The position numbers and the translations under genes are program-made. Positions 8,455 to 16,745 of a DNA stretch of 47,250 bases are shown one piece after another. The stretch's first letter is position 1, and every line of letters starts with the position of its first letter. The notes beneath the pieces were generated by a model that was given only the letters and a program-made list of their open reading frames with translations, had not been told where the DNA came from and made no database searches. Source of the DNA: Synergistaceae bacterium (lineage in GTDB: Bacteria > Synergistota > Synergistia > Synergistales > Synergistaceae); contig JAITOY010000013.1 in assembly GCA_031289775.1 (NCBI GenBank), positions 1-47,250 on the forward strand, written 5' to 3'.

Positions 8455-8483
8455 TTGACAAGCAAAATATACAATGATATAAT
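8455..8483 (+). promoter_or_regulatory. perfect consensus sigma70 promoter of the importer/molybdoenzyme operon
   Basis: TTGACA (8455-8460), 17 bp, then TATAAT (8478-8483) match the sigma70 consensus at every position. Such a strong promoter normally needs a repressor or an attenuator. Both candidates follow: the palindrome at 8491-8506 and the terminator at 8687-8719. Confidence 0.88.
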
Positions 8484-8490
8484 ATTTAAG

Positions 8491-8506
8491 TAATCATATA
8501 TGATTA
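8491..8506. promoter_or_regulatory. 16-bp perfect palindrome at the transcription start (candidate operator)
   Basis: TAATCATATATGATTA is a perfect 16-bp palindrome starting eight bases after the -10 box, so it covers the expected transcription start. This is a classical repressor position. No regulator for it is identified in the window. Confidence 0.6.
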
Positions 8507-8534
8507 ATATGCATTAAAGGAGGGTGATATCATA

Positions 8535-8648
8535 ATGAACAATCCAGAGCACGAGGCGTGTAGAATGTGTATTTGCTCTCTGGCTGGCGCGGTGTGCTGT
8601 GATCGCCCCAACATGTCATACGAATACGGATTCTTACACCTACGATGA
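8535..8648 (+). CDS. cysteine-rich leader peptide (37 residues)
   Basis: ATG 8535 is preceded by AAGGAGGGTGAT, an excellent ribosome binding site. The 37-residue peptide contains five cysteines (positions 9, 12, 14, 21 and 22), with core MCICSLAGAVCC, and ends at TGA 8646-8648. It lies between the consensus promoter and an intrinsic terminator, which in turn lies only 42 bp before the importer genes. This is the layout of a regulatory leader peptide. Cysteine codons suggest sensing of Cys-tRNA charging, as in cysteine-rich upstream frames reported ahead of sulfur genes in other bacteria. A small metal-binding protein is the alternative. Confidence 0.6.
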   Translation: MNNPEHEACRMCICSLAGAVCCDRPNMSYEYGFLHLR

Positions 8649-8686
8649 TTATCTGAAGTCGTTGCGGTCATCAACGCGGCTTATGA

Positions 8687-8719
8687 AGTCAGCCTCTCGG
8701 CAGGGGGGCTGACTTTTTT
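8687..8719 (+). terminator. intrinsic terminator/attenuator before the importer operon
   Basis: Arms 8687-8698 and 8703-8714 form a 12-bp stem (two G-T pairs) around the tetraloop GGCA, followed by a T run (8714-8719). There is no room for a full promoter between it and the binding-protein start at 8761, so transcription from 8455-8483 must read through it. That makes it an attenuator rather than an operon end. I found no convincing alternative antiterminator by eye. Confidence 0.8.
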
Positions 8720-8760
8720 AGATGCCGCCATCATCCACTGTCACACTAGGAGGAGTCAAT

Positions 8761-9756
8761 ATGAATGTAATTTTCAAGAAAAGTGTAGCGAGCGTTATCG
8801 CGGGAGCGGTCTTTCTCGTGACAGCCGCGTCACAATCGGCACAAGGCGCTGAATCGACGCCGTTCGTGATACGAACACAGGTTCAAACAGTGCACAACGA
8901 GGTACAGGTGGCGGAGCTGAAAGGCTTTTTTGAGAAAGAGGGCATCAAGATCGAATACGTGGGCAGTGTCGAGGGACTTTCGGAGATTCAGATGGTTGCG
9001 CAGGGATTAATCGACGTGGTGACGAACACGCACATCGACTTGGTCTCCAAGGCAAGGATCGCGGGGGTAAAAGTTATCGCGGCGGCGCCGGGAATGGTGG
9101 ACAACCCGGACTATCCGCACGTTCGCTATTTCGCCCGAGAGGGCGGCCGGGTCAACACGCTCGACGATATCGTGGGCAAAAAGGTTGGGATCCAAGGTTA
9201 TTGGTCCTGCATCGACGGCTATCTGCTAACTTACTTGAATAAAAGAGGGATAAAAGGGGACGTAGAATGGGTGGTTCTTCCGACGGGAGGTCAAGCGGAA
9301 CAGGCGTTGACGCAGGGTTTGATCGATATGACGACCTCGCATCCTCCTTTCGGCAGTCTGGCGGCCAAAGCGGGTGGCAACAAACAGATAGCGTCCACCT
9401 GGGATATCTTCCATAGCCCGGGAGCGGGTCTCGCGGTTCACGTCTTCAGCGAGGATTTTATCAAAGCGCACCCGGAAGAGGTTCGCGCGTTTTCAAGGGC
9501 GATGTACAAAGCGAGAAAATGGAACAACGCCAATATAAAAGAATCGGTTTTTTTGGTGGGTAAGGCTCTGGGTCTCGACCCTGCCGCCATAGATGAAAAA
9601 TTGGATAGCCGCTGGTATTCAGAGGACCCCGGCATCGCGAAAGAGGATATCGAGCTGTGGTTCGATATCAGCGAGGGAGTCGGATATTGGGATCATGGGG
9701 ATATTGAGCCCGAGGATGTCTATACGAACGAATTCGCGCCGACCGAGAAATTGTGA
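8761..9756 (+). CDS. NitT/TauT-family ABC transporter substrate-binding protein
   Basis: This 331-residue periplasmic binding protein is of the nitrate/sulfonate/taurine (SsuA/TauA/NMT1-like) type. It has a signal peptide of about 30 residues (positive start MNVIFKK, hydrophobic core, cleavage near AQGAE) without a lipobox. Family features include QVAELKGFFEKEGI, a helix of the first lobe, GLIDVVTNTHIDLV in the ligand region, and VGKKVGIQGY. ATG 8761 has AGGAGG seven bases upstream; an in-frame ATG at 8722 lies next to the terminator and has no such site. The permease and ATPase genes follow directly, then the molybdoenzyme, so its ligand is likely the substrate or an electron acceptor for that enzyme. 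The ligand cannot be read from the sequence. Confidence 0.9.
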   Translation: MNVIFKKSVASVIAGAVFLVTAASQSAQGAESTPFVIRTQVQTVHNEVQVAELKGFFEKEGIKIEYVGSVEGLSEIQMVAQGLIDVVTNTHIDLVSKARIAGVKVIAAAPGMVDNPDYPHVRYFAREGGRVNTLDDIVGKKVGIQGYWSCIDGYLLTYLNKRGIKGDVEWVVLPTGGQAEQALTQGLIDMTTSHPPFGSLAAKAGGNKQIASTWDIFHSPGAGLAVHVFSEDFIKAHPEEVRAFSRAMYKARKWNNANIKESVFLVGKALGLDPAAIDEKLDSRWYSEDPGIAKEDIELWFDISEGVGYWDHGDIEPEDVYTNEFAPTEKL

Positions 9757-9793
9757 GTACGTCCAAGATGATAAATCAAAACTAGCGGGGTAG

Positions 9794-10675
9794 ATGGGAA
9801 TGCGCGACGTAAAAGGAAATTCTCCCGCTCTGCGGGGGACGTATGGCATACGCGTGAACGAAGCGGCCTGGAGGGCTATAAACGCGCTTAAATTGCCAAA
9901 ATTCGCACACACGGTCTTTTGGTGGTTCTATCGCTCGCTGGCTATCGTCATCTTCCTGCTGTTATGGGAGATATCGGCTCGGCTTGAGCTGGCAAATCCA
10001 GTTTTCCTGCCGCCTTTTTCAAAAGTGGTGCTCACGCTGTATAAAATGGCTTTGAGCGGCGAGCTTGCTAAACACTTCATAATCAGCGCACAGAGGGCGC
10101 TCACCGGATTTTCCATGGGACTGCTGGTCGGAATCCCGGCCGGGTTGATCATTGGCTGGTTCAGTAAATTCGAATATTTTATCGACCCACTGATGCAAAT
10201 ATTCAGAAATTTGTCGGTGCTCGCACTCCTGCCGGTCTTTATGCTGCTCTTCGGGATCGGCGAGTTTTCCAAAATCGCGCTTATCTTCTGGGGTGTGCTC
10301 TGGACGCTTATTTTGAACACCGTCGCGGGTGTAAAGAGCATAGACACTCAGCTCGTCAAAGCAGCTCGAGCCATGGCCACACCAGCTCCGCTGCTTTTCG
10401 CCCTTGTCATTCTGCCTGGAGCGATGCCATCGATCGTGACGGGTATTCGAATCAGCGCGACGTCTTCAGTGCTCGTCCTGCTGGCGGCGGAAATGCTTGG
10501 CGCCAACAGAGGGCTGGGCTTTGCCATACATTATTACGAGGGGCAGGTTCGCATTCCCCAGATGTATGGCATGATAGTCGTCCTGGCAATACTTGGACTT
10601 TTGATCAGTTATTCGTTGATCGCCCTCGAAAAACACGTTTTCAGATGGAGGCAAAAAGTCGGCGTTGGTGAATAG
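9794..10675 (+). CDS. NitT/TauT-family ABC transporter permease
   Basis: This is a 293-residue inner-membrane permease of the SsuC/TauC type with about six hydrophobic segments. The first is near residues 47-62 ([13 protein letters not shown]). The EAA loop that contacts the ATPase is around residues 190-215 ([21 protein letters not shown]). The last helix is near 255-275. ATG at 9794 follows GCGGGGTAG; a second ATG two codons later is also possible. It is the second gene of the importer operon, 37 bp after the binding protein. Confidence 0.9.
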   Translation: MGMRDVKGNSPALRGTYGIRVNEAAWRAINALKLPKFAHTVFWWFYRSLAIVIFLLLWEISARLELANPVFLPPFSKVVLTLYKMALSGELAKHFIISAQRALTGFSMGLLVGIPAGLIIGWFSKFEYFIDPLMQIFRNLSVLALLPVFMLLFGIGEFSKIALIFWGVLWTLILNTVAGVKSIDTQLVKAARAMATPAPLLFALVILPGAMPSIVTGIRISATSSVLVLLAAEMLGANRGLGFAIHYYEGQVRIPQMYGMIVVLAILGLLISYSLIALEKHVFRWRQKVGVGE

Positions 10676-10701
10676 CCGCAAAATCGAACAGGAGAATTTA
10701 T

Positions 10702-11577
10702 ATGGCGAATAAAGCAGCGAACGGTCTGTTGCCGGGCATCATATCGGAAGGTATTCCCGCACAGGGGACGGCATCCCATCACTCACAAAACGCCAAAATC
10801 GTGCTGCGCGATTTGAGACAGGTCTTCCATCTGCGCAATGCTGAGAAAAACGCGAATGAGGAGTTTGTCGCCCTCGATAATTTCAGCCTGTCCATTGGAG
10901 AGGGTTCGTTCGTGGCGATTGTCGGCCCGTCTGGCTGTGGGAAATCGACCCTTTTGGACATCCTGTCTGGCCTGTCCAAACCAAAATCTGGCGACATCCA
11001 CATTGATGGAAAATTGGTCACGGGCCCCGCGCTGGACAGAGGATTCGTCATGCAGGGCTACGCTCTCTTCCCGTGGAGGACGGTCATCAAGAACGTGGAA
11101 TACGGTTTGGTGATAAAACATATCCCCAAAAAACAACGCATAGAGATATGCAAAAAATATATAGACCTCGTGGGTTTAAATGGTTTTGAGAACCGCTACC
11201 CGAGCGAGCTGTCCGGCGGCATGTGCCAGAGGGTCTCCATCGCGCGCTCGCTTGCGTACGACCCGAAGGTTTTGCTCATGGACGAGCCATTCGCGGCTGT
11301 GGACGCGCAAACCCGCGAGACATTGCAGGACGAGCTCCTTGGAATATGGGAGAAGACCAAAAAAACGATCATCTTCATCACTCACAGTATAGAGGAGGCG
11401 GTTCTGCTCGCCGATCGCGTGGTTGTGATGACCGCCCGTCCCGGGAGGATAAAAAATGTCCTGGACATAGCCCTGCCTCGCCCGCGCAGGGCGGCGGATA
11501 TGCGCGTTTCGGCGAATTACTCGTCCATCAGTCATAGAATATGGGAGATGCTGCAAAACGACGATATCCCACTATAA
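10702..11577 (+). CDS. NitT/TauT-family ABC transporter ATPase
   Basis: This 291-residue ATPase of the SsuB/TauB type has Walker [11 protein letters not shown]-loop MQGYALFPW, signature [15 protein letters not shown], Walker [13 protein letters not shown] and the H-loop ITHSIEEA. It has an N-terminal extension of about 30 residues before the ABC domain. In the signature the usual Arg (LSGGMRQR in this family) is Cys; the essential Gly-Gly is intact, so it should be active. It sits 26 bp after the permease and completes the importer. Confidence 0.92.
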   Translation: MANKAANGLLPGIISEGIPAQGTASHHSQNAKIVLRDLRQVFHLRNAEKNANEEFVALDNFSLSIGEGSFVAIVGPSGCGKSTLLDILSGLSKPKSGDIHIDGKLVTGPALDRGFVMQGYALFPWRTVIKNVEYGLVIKHIPKKQRIEICKKYIDLVGLNGFENRYPSELSGGMCQRVSIARSLAYDPKVLLMDEPFAAVDAQTRETLQDELLGIWEKTKKTIIFITHSIEEAVLLADRVVVMTARPGRIKNVLDIALPRPRRAADMRVSANYSSISHRIWEMLQNDDIPL

Positions 11578-11613
11578 TAAAACCACCAAACGCGAGAGGG
11601 ATGAGTTACGGAT

Positions 11614-14589
11614 ATGGGCAACGGCAGTCTCATAACTATATCGGACATCGGTCGGCTCTTCGCATTTTTCTCGTCCTGCTTCACATCGCCGCCGGACGAG
11701 GGCATGGAATTTATTTCCGATTTCCCATCTTTCGCGCACCTGTGCGAACTGCTGCCGGATCTTGGGCAGTTTGCCCCCGATTCGGGCTGGGCGGACAAGA
11801 ACCGCGACAAGTTGGGCAAGGAGTACCGGGAGTTGTTCGAGGGGATGCGCTTCCCGCCGCTCGCGCTCTGGGACTCGTGCTACGAGCCGGAGGACGGGAG
11901 GTTGTTCGGCCGCTCGACGCTGAGCGCGGTCTCATTTTATCGCAAGGCTGGGTTGATGGCTGATGAGTCCCTGGGGCCACCGGATCATATCGGCGTCGAG
12001 TGCGCATTCTTTGCGCGTCTCTGCGCCTTGGGAGATTGCGATGACGCGCACGACTTCTTCGAGACGCGCCTTGGGCCATTCGCGGCAAAATTTGGCGCCG
12101 CGCTGGAGGAGCGCACGAATTCGCGGACGTACAAAACACTGGCCCGTCTGCTGCGGGAGGCAGCCCTGAAAATTCCGCAGTTGCTTCCGCAGCGGCCGAA
12201 CTGGCGAGACGAAACCGCACTACGGCGCGATGACACCGCGCTACCGGGTCTCCTTCGCCGAATGGCCGCCGAGGAGATGGCTGCGCCTTTGGTGACGCGG
12301 ATGGTTCCGATCTGCGGAATCAACAACTGCGGCGGAAGGTGCCCGCTCGTCGCTGAGGTGTCGGAGGGCTGTGTTCTTGGTGTTTTGCCCGCTCCACGCC
12401 CTGAAGAGATCTGCGAGAGCTCCGGCAGGGCGCCCGAAAAGGTCAAAGAAAATGTTAAATCACCATGGATAAAGCCATGCGCGAGAGGGCTCTCCTACCA
12501 CCAGACATTCCTGCGCGGCGACCGCCTGCGCTGGCCGATGAAGAGGATCGACGAGAGAGGGTCGGGACGCTTCGTCCGAATTTCGTGGGGCGAGGCGGTT
12601 GAGACGATAGTCTCTGAGATGGAGAGGATTAAGTCCCGCTACGGCCCGCAGTCGCGGTACGTGCAGTACGCTTACGGCGTGAGCGCAGCGGCGAGCGGAC
12701 AGAATTTTGCTCAGAGTCTGATGGCGCTCGACGGCGGCTTTCTGGGCAGGTATAACACCTACAGCACGGCCTGCATCAGCACCGCGACGCCTTACACATA
12801 CGGGACTAACGTGACTGGAAACAGCGCGGACGACCTGTTGAACTCGCGCCTTATAATACTCTGGGGGCACAATCCGGTCGAGACCGTTTTCGGTGGATAC
12901 CAGGCCTTTTATATGCGGGAGGCCAGGAGGAGAGGAGCGGAGATAATAGCCGTCGACCCTAGGGCGAGCGATTCGGCAGTCGCCCTGGCCGACCGATGGA
13001 TCGGGCTCAGGCCTACCACGGACAGCGCACTTATGGACGCGATGGCATTCACTATACTGGAGGAGGGATTGCAGGATCAGGAGTTCATGGATCGCTTTTG
13101 CGTCGGATTCAACGCGGATCACATGCCCGAGGGGTTCGAGAACTGCGAGAACTACCGCGACTACGCTTTCGGAAAATACGACGGGAGACCAAAGTCGCCG
13201 GAGTGGGCTGAGCCGATAACCGGCGTCGCCGCCAGGACGATCCGCTGGCTCGCGCGAAAATACGCGACGACGAAGCCAGCCGCGCTCATACAGGGTTACG
13301 GCCCTCAGAGGCACGGGAACGGCGAGCAGACAACGAGGAGCGGTACGATGCTGGCGTGTCTCACTGGAAACGTCGGCATTCCAGGGGGATGGGCCTGCGG
13401 CACCGGGGACGTGAGGGAGAGGCGGACGCCGTATGTCGCACCAGCGCCGAACCCATACAAGGGGGAGATACCAGTCTTCCTCTGGACGGACGCGATACTG
13501 AGGGGCCGGGAGATGACCTCGCTTGATGGCGTCAGGGGCGTCGAAAAGCTCGGCGCGGATATAAAAATGATCTTCAACCTGGCAGGCAACGCCCTCGTCA
13601 ACCAGCACTCTGACATCGGCAGGACGACTGGCATACTAAGAGACGATTCGCTCTGCGAGTTCATAGTCTGCTCCGACCTATTCATGACGCCGAGCGCCAG
13701 GTTCGCCGATATCCTGCTACCAGGAGCTTCCATGTTCGAGGGAGAGAACATCGCCGCCCCGTGGCGGGAGGGGGATTACTTCCTGTACTGCGACAAATCG
13801 ATAGAGCCCCCCTTTGAGTGCCGCTTCGAGTACGACTGGCTGTCTGAGGTCGCCAAGGAACTCGGGCATTACGACGCGTTCACGCACGGCGGGAAGAACC
13901 TGAGGGGTCTCCTGAGGGAGAGCTACGAGGATATTGCCGCCGACGACCCCGAGATGCCAGACTTCGAGACGTTCCGCTGCTCTGCCGTCCATCGCTGGGC
14001 GCACCGGAGCTTCGTGGCGTTCGAGGAGAACGTGCGCGCGGGCCTTCCCTTCCCCACCCCGAGCGGCAAAATCGAGATATTTTCGCCCCGCCTTCACGAG
14101 ATGAAAGACCCAGCGAACATCCCAGCCATCCCAAAATACATCCCCAGCTTCGAGGGCCCGGATGATCCATTATTCGAGAGATATCCGTTTCAACTGATCG
14201 CGTGGCACACGAAGAGGAGGACGCACTCGATACGAGACAACGGCAAAAATTCCGAGCGGCTGGAGCCGCAGAACCTCTGGATGAATCCCGCGGACGCCCG
14301 GAGGAAGGGTATAGAGGATGGCGACTACGTGGAGGTCTTCAACGACAAGGGCCGGTTTAAGGTCGCGGCCCGGCTGACTGACCGAATCGTCCCCGGCGTC
14401 CTGGGCATCTTCCAGGGCGGATGGCACATCCCAGACGAAAGCGGCACGGACTTGGGCGGCAACATAAATACGCTGTCGACCTCACGCCCGACCCCTCTCG
14501 CCAAGGGAAACCCCCAGCACAGCAATCTGGTGGACGTAAAGAGGTTGGGTGGGGATCGAGGGCCAATCGTTTCAAATTTCGCAATATAG
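11614..14589 (+). CDS. TorD-like chaperone domain fused to a DMSO-reductase-family molybdopterin oxidoreductase
   Basis: This 991-residue protein has two parts. Residues 1 to about 195 look like a TorD/DmsD chaperone: a helical start, EYRELFEGMRFPP (70-82) and the hallmark PPDHIGVECAFFARL (122-136). The rest is a DmsA-like molybdoenzyme. A 4Fe-4S motif uses Cys234, Cys239, Cys243 and Cys289. The Mo region TYSTACIST places Ser384 at the Mo-ligand position. The bis-MGD regions are ILWGHNPVE and VDPRASDS. A dinucleotide-binding domain lies at about 855-985, with QGGWHIPDE. There is no twin-arginine signal, so it should be cytoplasmic. TorD-family chaperones bind apo-molybdoenzymes during cofactor insertion and are normally separate proteins. 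It is the last gene of the importer operon. Substrate is unknown; an S-oxide or N-oxide would fit the family. No membrane or iron-sulfur partner subunit is encoded beside it. Confidence 0.88.
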   Translation: MGNGSLITISDIGRLFAFFSSCFTSPPDEGMEFISDFPSFAHLCELLPDLGQFAPDSGWADKNRDKLGKEYRELFEGMRFPPLALWDSCYEPEDGRLFGRSTLSAVSFYRKAGLMADESLGPPDHIGVECAFFARLCALGDCDDAHDFFETRLGPFAAKFGAALEERTNSRTYKTLARLLREAALKIPQLLPQRPNWRDETALRRDDTALPGLLRRMAAEEMAAPLVTRMVPICGINNCGGRCPLVAEVSEGCVLGVLPAPRPEEICESSGRAPEKVKENVKSPWIKPCARGLSYHQTFLRGDRLRWPMKRIDERGSGRFVRISWGEAVETIVSEMERIKSRYGPQSRYVQYAYGVSAAASGQNFAQSLMALDGGFLGRYNTYSTACISTATPYTYGTNVTGNSADDLLNSRLIILWGHNPVETVFGGYQAFYMREARRRGAEIIAVDPRASDSAVALADRWIGLRPTTDSALMDAMAFTILEEGLQDQEFMDRFCVGFNADHMPEGFENCENYRDYAFGKYDGRPKSPEWAEPITGVAARTIRWLARKYATTKPAALIQGYGPQRHGNGEQTTRSGTMLACLTGNVGIPGGWACGTGDVRERRTPYVAPAPNPYKGEIPVFLWTDAILRGREMTSLDGVRGVEKLGADIKMIFNLAGNALVNQHSDIGRTTGILRDDSLCEFIVCSDLFMTPSARFADILLPGASMFEGENIAAPWREGDYFLYCDKSIEPPFECRFEYDWLSEVAKELGHYDAFTHGGKNLRGLLRESYEDIAADDPEMPDFETFRCSAVHRWAHRSFVAFEENVRAGLPFPTPSGKIEIFSPRLHEMKDPANIPAIPKYIPSFEGPDDPLFERYPFQLIAWHTKRRTHSIRDNGKNSERLEPQNLWMNPADARRKGIEDGDYVEVFNDKGRFKVAARLTDRIVPGVLGIFQGGWHIPDESGTDLGGNINTLSTSRPTPLAKGNPQHSNLVDVKRLGGDRGPIVSNFAI

Positions 14590-14646
14590 TTACTCTCTTG
14601 ACTAAGGTTTAGAATGATCCAAAAATTGCTCATAGGTTGTCGGAGC

Positions 14647-15396
14647 TTAATTCAAAAAAGATTCTAATCGAAGAGCTTCCGTCCATTCATCTTGGGTATT
14701 CACATTGATCACACTGCGATCGAGGATGACAGACCAGGCTTCCGGAACTGGCTTTACGCACCAGTCGCCGATCGCGCCCGCTATATTTAATGTTCCTCCA
14801 ATTTCAGCTGCGTTCTGTCTCAGGACACATGTGCGGCAGGTTTGCACGAGACAAGCTAATGACCGTTTGCCTGATTGGAAAACAGACATCGCGGCTGACG
14901 CCGCGCGCCGATGATAAAGGGCGTGTAAAGTGTGCAACTTGCCTCCCGTTTCCGGCACGACAATATCGTAGTCACTCATCTGCGCATATATGTAGCGGAT
15001 CGCATTTTCCTGCAGAAACGGCATATCGCAAGCCGTCAGAAATAACAGGTCGCAAGAAATTGCTTCAAAGACGGAGATCAGCCCTCCCAACGGACCTTGT
15101 CCCGGGTACAGATCTCGGACAACAGGCACGCCGAAATGTGCGTAAGGTTCCATTTTTCCTGCGCTGATCACAACTTCGCTGCAGACTTTACCTAGGGTTT
15201 CCAAGCTACGCTGAACGAGCGGCCGTCCGTCTGTTTCCAAGAATGCTTTATCCCTGCCCATTCGGCGACTCTGTCCGCCGGCCAGGAGCGCGCCAGCGAT
15301 TGGAAGTTGGGTGACCGGCAGCGCAGAGGGCGATAATTGGACGCCCGACTGTCTGAAATTTGTCATAGAATTGACAGGAGCGGAGGCGTTACTCAA
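14647..15396 (-). CDS. mobA: molybdenum cofactor guanylyltransferase MobA
   Basis: This nucleotidyltransferase attaches GMP to the molybdenum cofactor, making the MGD form needed by DMSO-reductase-family enzymes. The glycine-rich signature is LLAGGQSRRMGRDKA, followed by PLGGLISVFEAI and the metal-binding Asp in LTACDMPFL. I use the TTG at 15394-15396 because it overlaps the stop of the upstream mobB fragment, suggesting coupled translation. An ATG ten codons later (15364-15366) is the alternative and gives 239 residues. It is the last gene of moeA-mobB'-mobA and converges on the molybdoenzyme gene, with about 57 bp between and no clear hairpin terminator. Confidence 0.9.
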   Translation of the reverse strand: MSNASAPVNSMTNFRQSGVQLSPSALPVTQLPIAGALLAGGQSRRMGRDKAFLETDGRPLVQRSLETLGKVCSEVVISAGKMEPYAHFGVPVVRDLYPGQGPLGGLISVFEAISCDLLFLTACDMPFLQENAIRYIYAQMSDYDIVVPETGGKLHTLHALYHRRAASAAMSVFQSGKRSLACLVQTCRTCVLRQNAAEIGGTLNIAGAIGDWCVKPVPEAWSVILDRSVINVNTQDEWTEALRLESFLN

Positions 15397-15541
15397 TCAC
15401 ACTCTCTAAAAGCGTCGTTTTCCCAGTCCCTGAGCGCGCCGCCGCAAAGCAGACAACCGGCGGGTTCGTCTTACTGATCCCACGCGTGTTTGACTTCGAT
15501 ACGAAGGCACGGACGCGATCACAGAACGCCTCGCGTAACAT
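15389..15541 (-). pseudogene. truncated MobB (P-loop fragment, 50 residues)
   Basis: A 50-residue frame starts at ATG 15539-15541 inside the end of moeA and stops at 15389-15391. It contains VVCFAAARSGTGKTTLLESV, matching the first strand and Walker A loop of MobB, the GTP-binding adaptor of MobA. Normal MobB is around 160-170 residues, so about three quarters is missing. It is not joined in frame to mobA, whose TTG start overlaps its stop. I read it as a remnant of a mobB gene or mobB-mobA fusion that lost its middle. A retained short peptide that couples moeA and mobA translation is possible. Confidence 0.65.
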
Positions 15542-16745
15542 AAGCTTTTATGCGCGTTCCGGGAGGGAGCGGACCGCTGTCTTCCGGGATTACTCCCAGG
15601 AGGGAGGCCCCAATGAACGAACTCAGAACCCCATTCCCTTGCTTTTCGGTCACAACCATAACGGCGCCGCCGTCTTCGATGAGGAGCCGGCCGCGCACCA
15701 AGCGCTTGCGAGGACTGGGCTTCTTAAACCATTCGCTCAAGGTCACGTCAATCTCTTTGTTTTGCCACTGATCCTGCCCGGCTATCCGCCGGACATACGG
15801 CGCAGCGAGCAGTTGAAAGCTAATCATTGCGGCGCCTGGACTGCCTGAAAGGCCCAGAATCATCTTACCATACTTCCGGGCGACCAAGACCGCGGCGCCG
15901 GGCTTGATACGGATACGCCAGAAGAGGATGTCAGCTCCAATCCGTTGAAGCGCCTCCTTGACCAAGTCGTAATCTCCGACTGAAACGCCGCCGGTCGTTA
16001 TCATCATATCAGCGCCCCGCAAACCTTCCTCAATAGCCTCACCGATCGCTTTTGCGTCATCCCGGACAATACCCATATAATTCGGTTTCGCTCCAATCGC
16101 TCGCAACGCGCCGGCCAAAGCGAAGGCAGTGCTGTCGCGGGCTTTGCCAGACGGCAGATCCGCATCGATGGGCACGATTTCGTCGCCTGTACTGAGAATC
16201 GCCACGTTCGGCCGCAGGTATACCGAAACATCCGCGATGCCTAAAGAAGCCAATATGCCCATCAGAGCCGGATCGATCATCACGCCTTTTTGAGCGATCA
16301 TCTCCCCTTTCTCTATATCCTCGCCCGTCGGGATAATATTCTGGCCTGATTGGAAAGGGGCGGAGACGATTACCCATGCGTCGTCTACACTGACTTTTTC
16401 AAATTTCACAACGCAATCCGCGCCGTGCGGGATCGGTGCGCCGGTCATGATTTTTGTCGCCTGACCGGGATTCACGGCCAGTTTTGGGATATTACCAGCA
16501 GGAACTTCTGCGATGACGCGAAGTGTCACCGGTTGATCCGCGGACGCCGATGCCAAGTCCGCCGCCCGCATGGCATAACCATCGAAAGGAGAGCGGTCGA
16601 AGGGCGGAATATTCTCCGCGGAAAGGATATCATGAGCCAACACCCTGTTCAGTGTCTCCATCAGATCTATGTTTTCAGTACCAATCTCCTGGCACATACC
16701 AGACATGAGTCTGAACGCCTCGTCTAAACTGACCATCGTCTTCAA
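15519..16745 (-). CDS. moeA: molybdopterin molybdenumtransferase MoeA
   Basis: This protein of about 408 residues inserts molybdenum into adenylylated molybdopterin. The N-terminal domain has PPFDRSPFDGYAMRA, followed by GAPIPHGADCVVKFE. The central MoaB/Mog-like domain has ILSTGDEIV and the signature TTGGVSVGDYDLV. Next comes GLSGSPGAAMISF and a C-terminal beta-barrel ending YVTRGVL. The first possible start is TTG 16743-16745, about eight bases after GGGGGTGTG; an ATG three codons later (16736) is the alternative. It leads the moeA-mobB'-mobA transcript and is preceded by the long structured leader at 16746-17024. With mobA it supplies the final steps of bis-MGD synthesis for the convergent molybdoenzyme. 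Confidence 0.93.
   Translation of the reverse strand: MKTMVSLDEAFRLMSGMCQEIGTENIDLMETLNRVLAHDILSAENIPPFDRSPFDGYAMRAADLASASADQPVTLRVIAEVPAGNIPKLAVNPGQATKIMTGAPIPHGADCVVKFEKVSVDDAWVIVSAPFQSGQNIIPTGEDIEKGEMIAQKGVMIDPALMGILASLGIADVSVYLRPNVAILSTGDEIVPIDADLPSGKARDSTAFALAGALRAIGAKPNYMGIVRDDAKAIGEAIEEGLRGADMMITTGGVSVGDYDLVKEALQRIGADILFWRIRIKPGAAVLVARKYGKMILGLSGSPGAAMISFQLLAAPYVRRIAGQDQWQNKEIDVTLSEWFKKPSPRKRLVRGRLLIEDGGAVMVVTEKQGNGVLSSFIGASLLGVIPEDSGPLPPGTRIKAYVTRGVL

Larger units (their letters stand above)
8226..8534. other. divergent intergenic region
   Basis: This 309-bp gap holds the minus-strand promoter of the PhnD-like operon, its candidate operator, the plus-strand consensus promoter at 8455-8483 and the 16-bp palindrome at 8491-8506. 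I see no convincing gene here. Confidence 0.7.

Noticed and set aside
8232..8474. 80-codon minus-strand frame in the divergent gap
   Set aside because: It contains the promoter and operator of the PhnD-like operon and has no ribosome binding site or family features.
12460..13608. 382-codon frame antisense to the molybdoenzyme
   Set aside because: It lies opposite strongly conserved motifs of the oxidoreductase and has no recognisable features or ribosome binding site.
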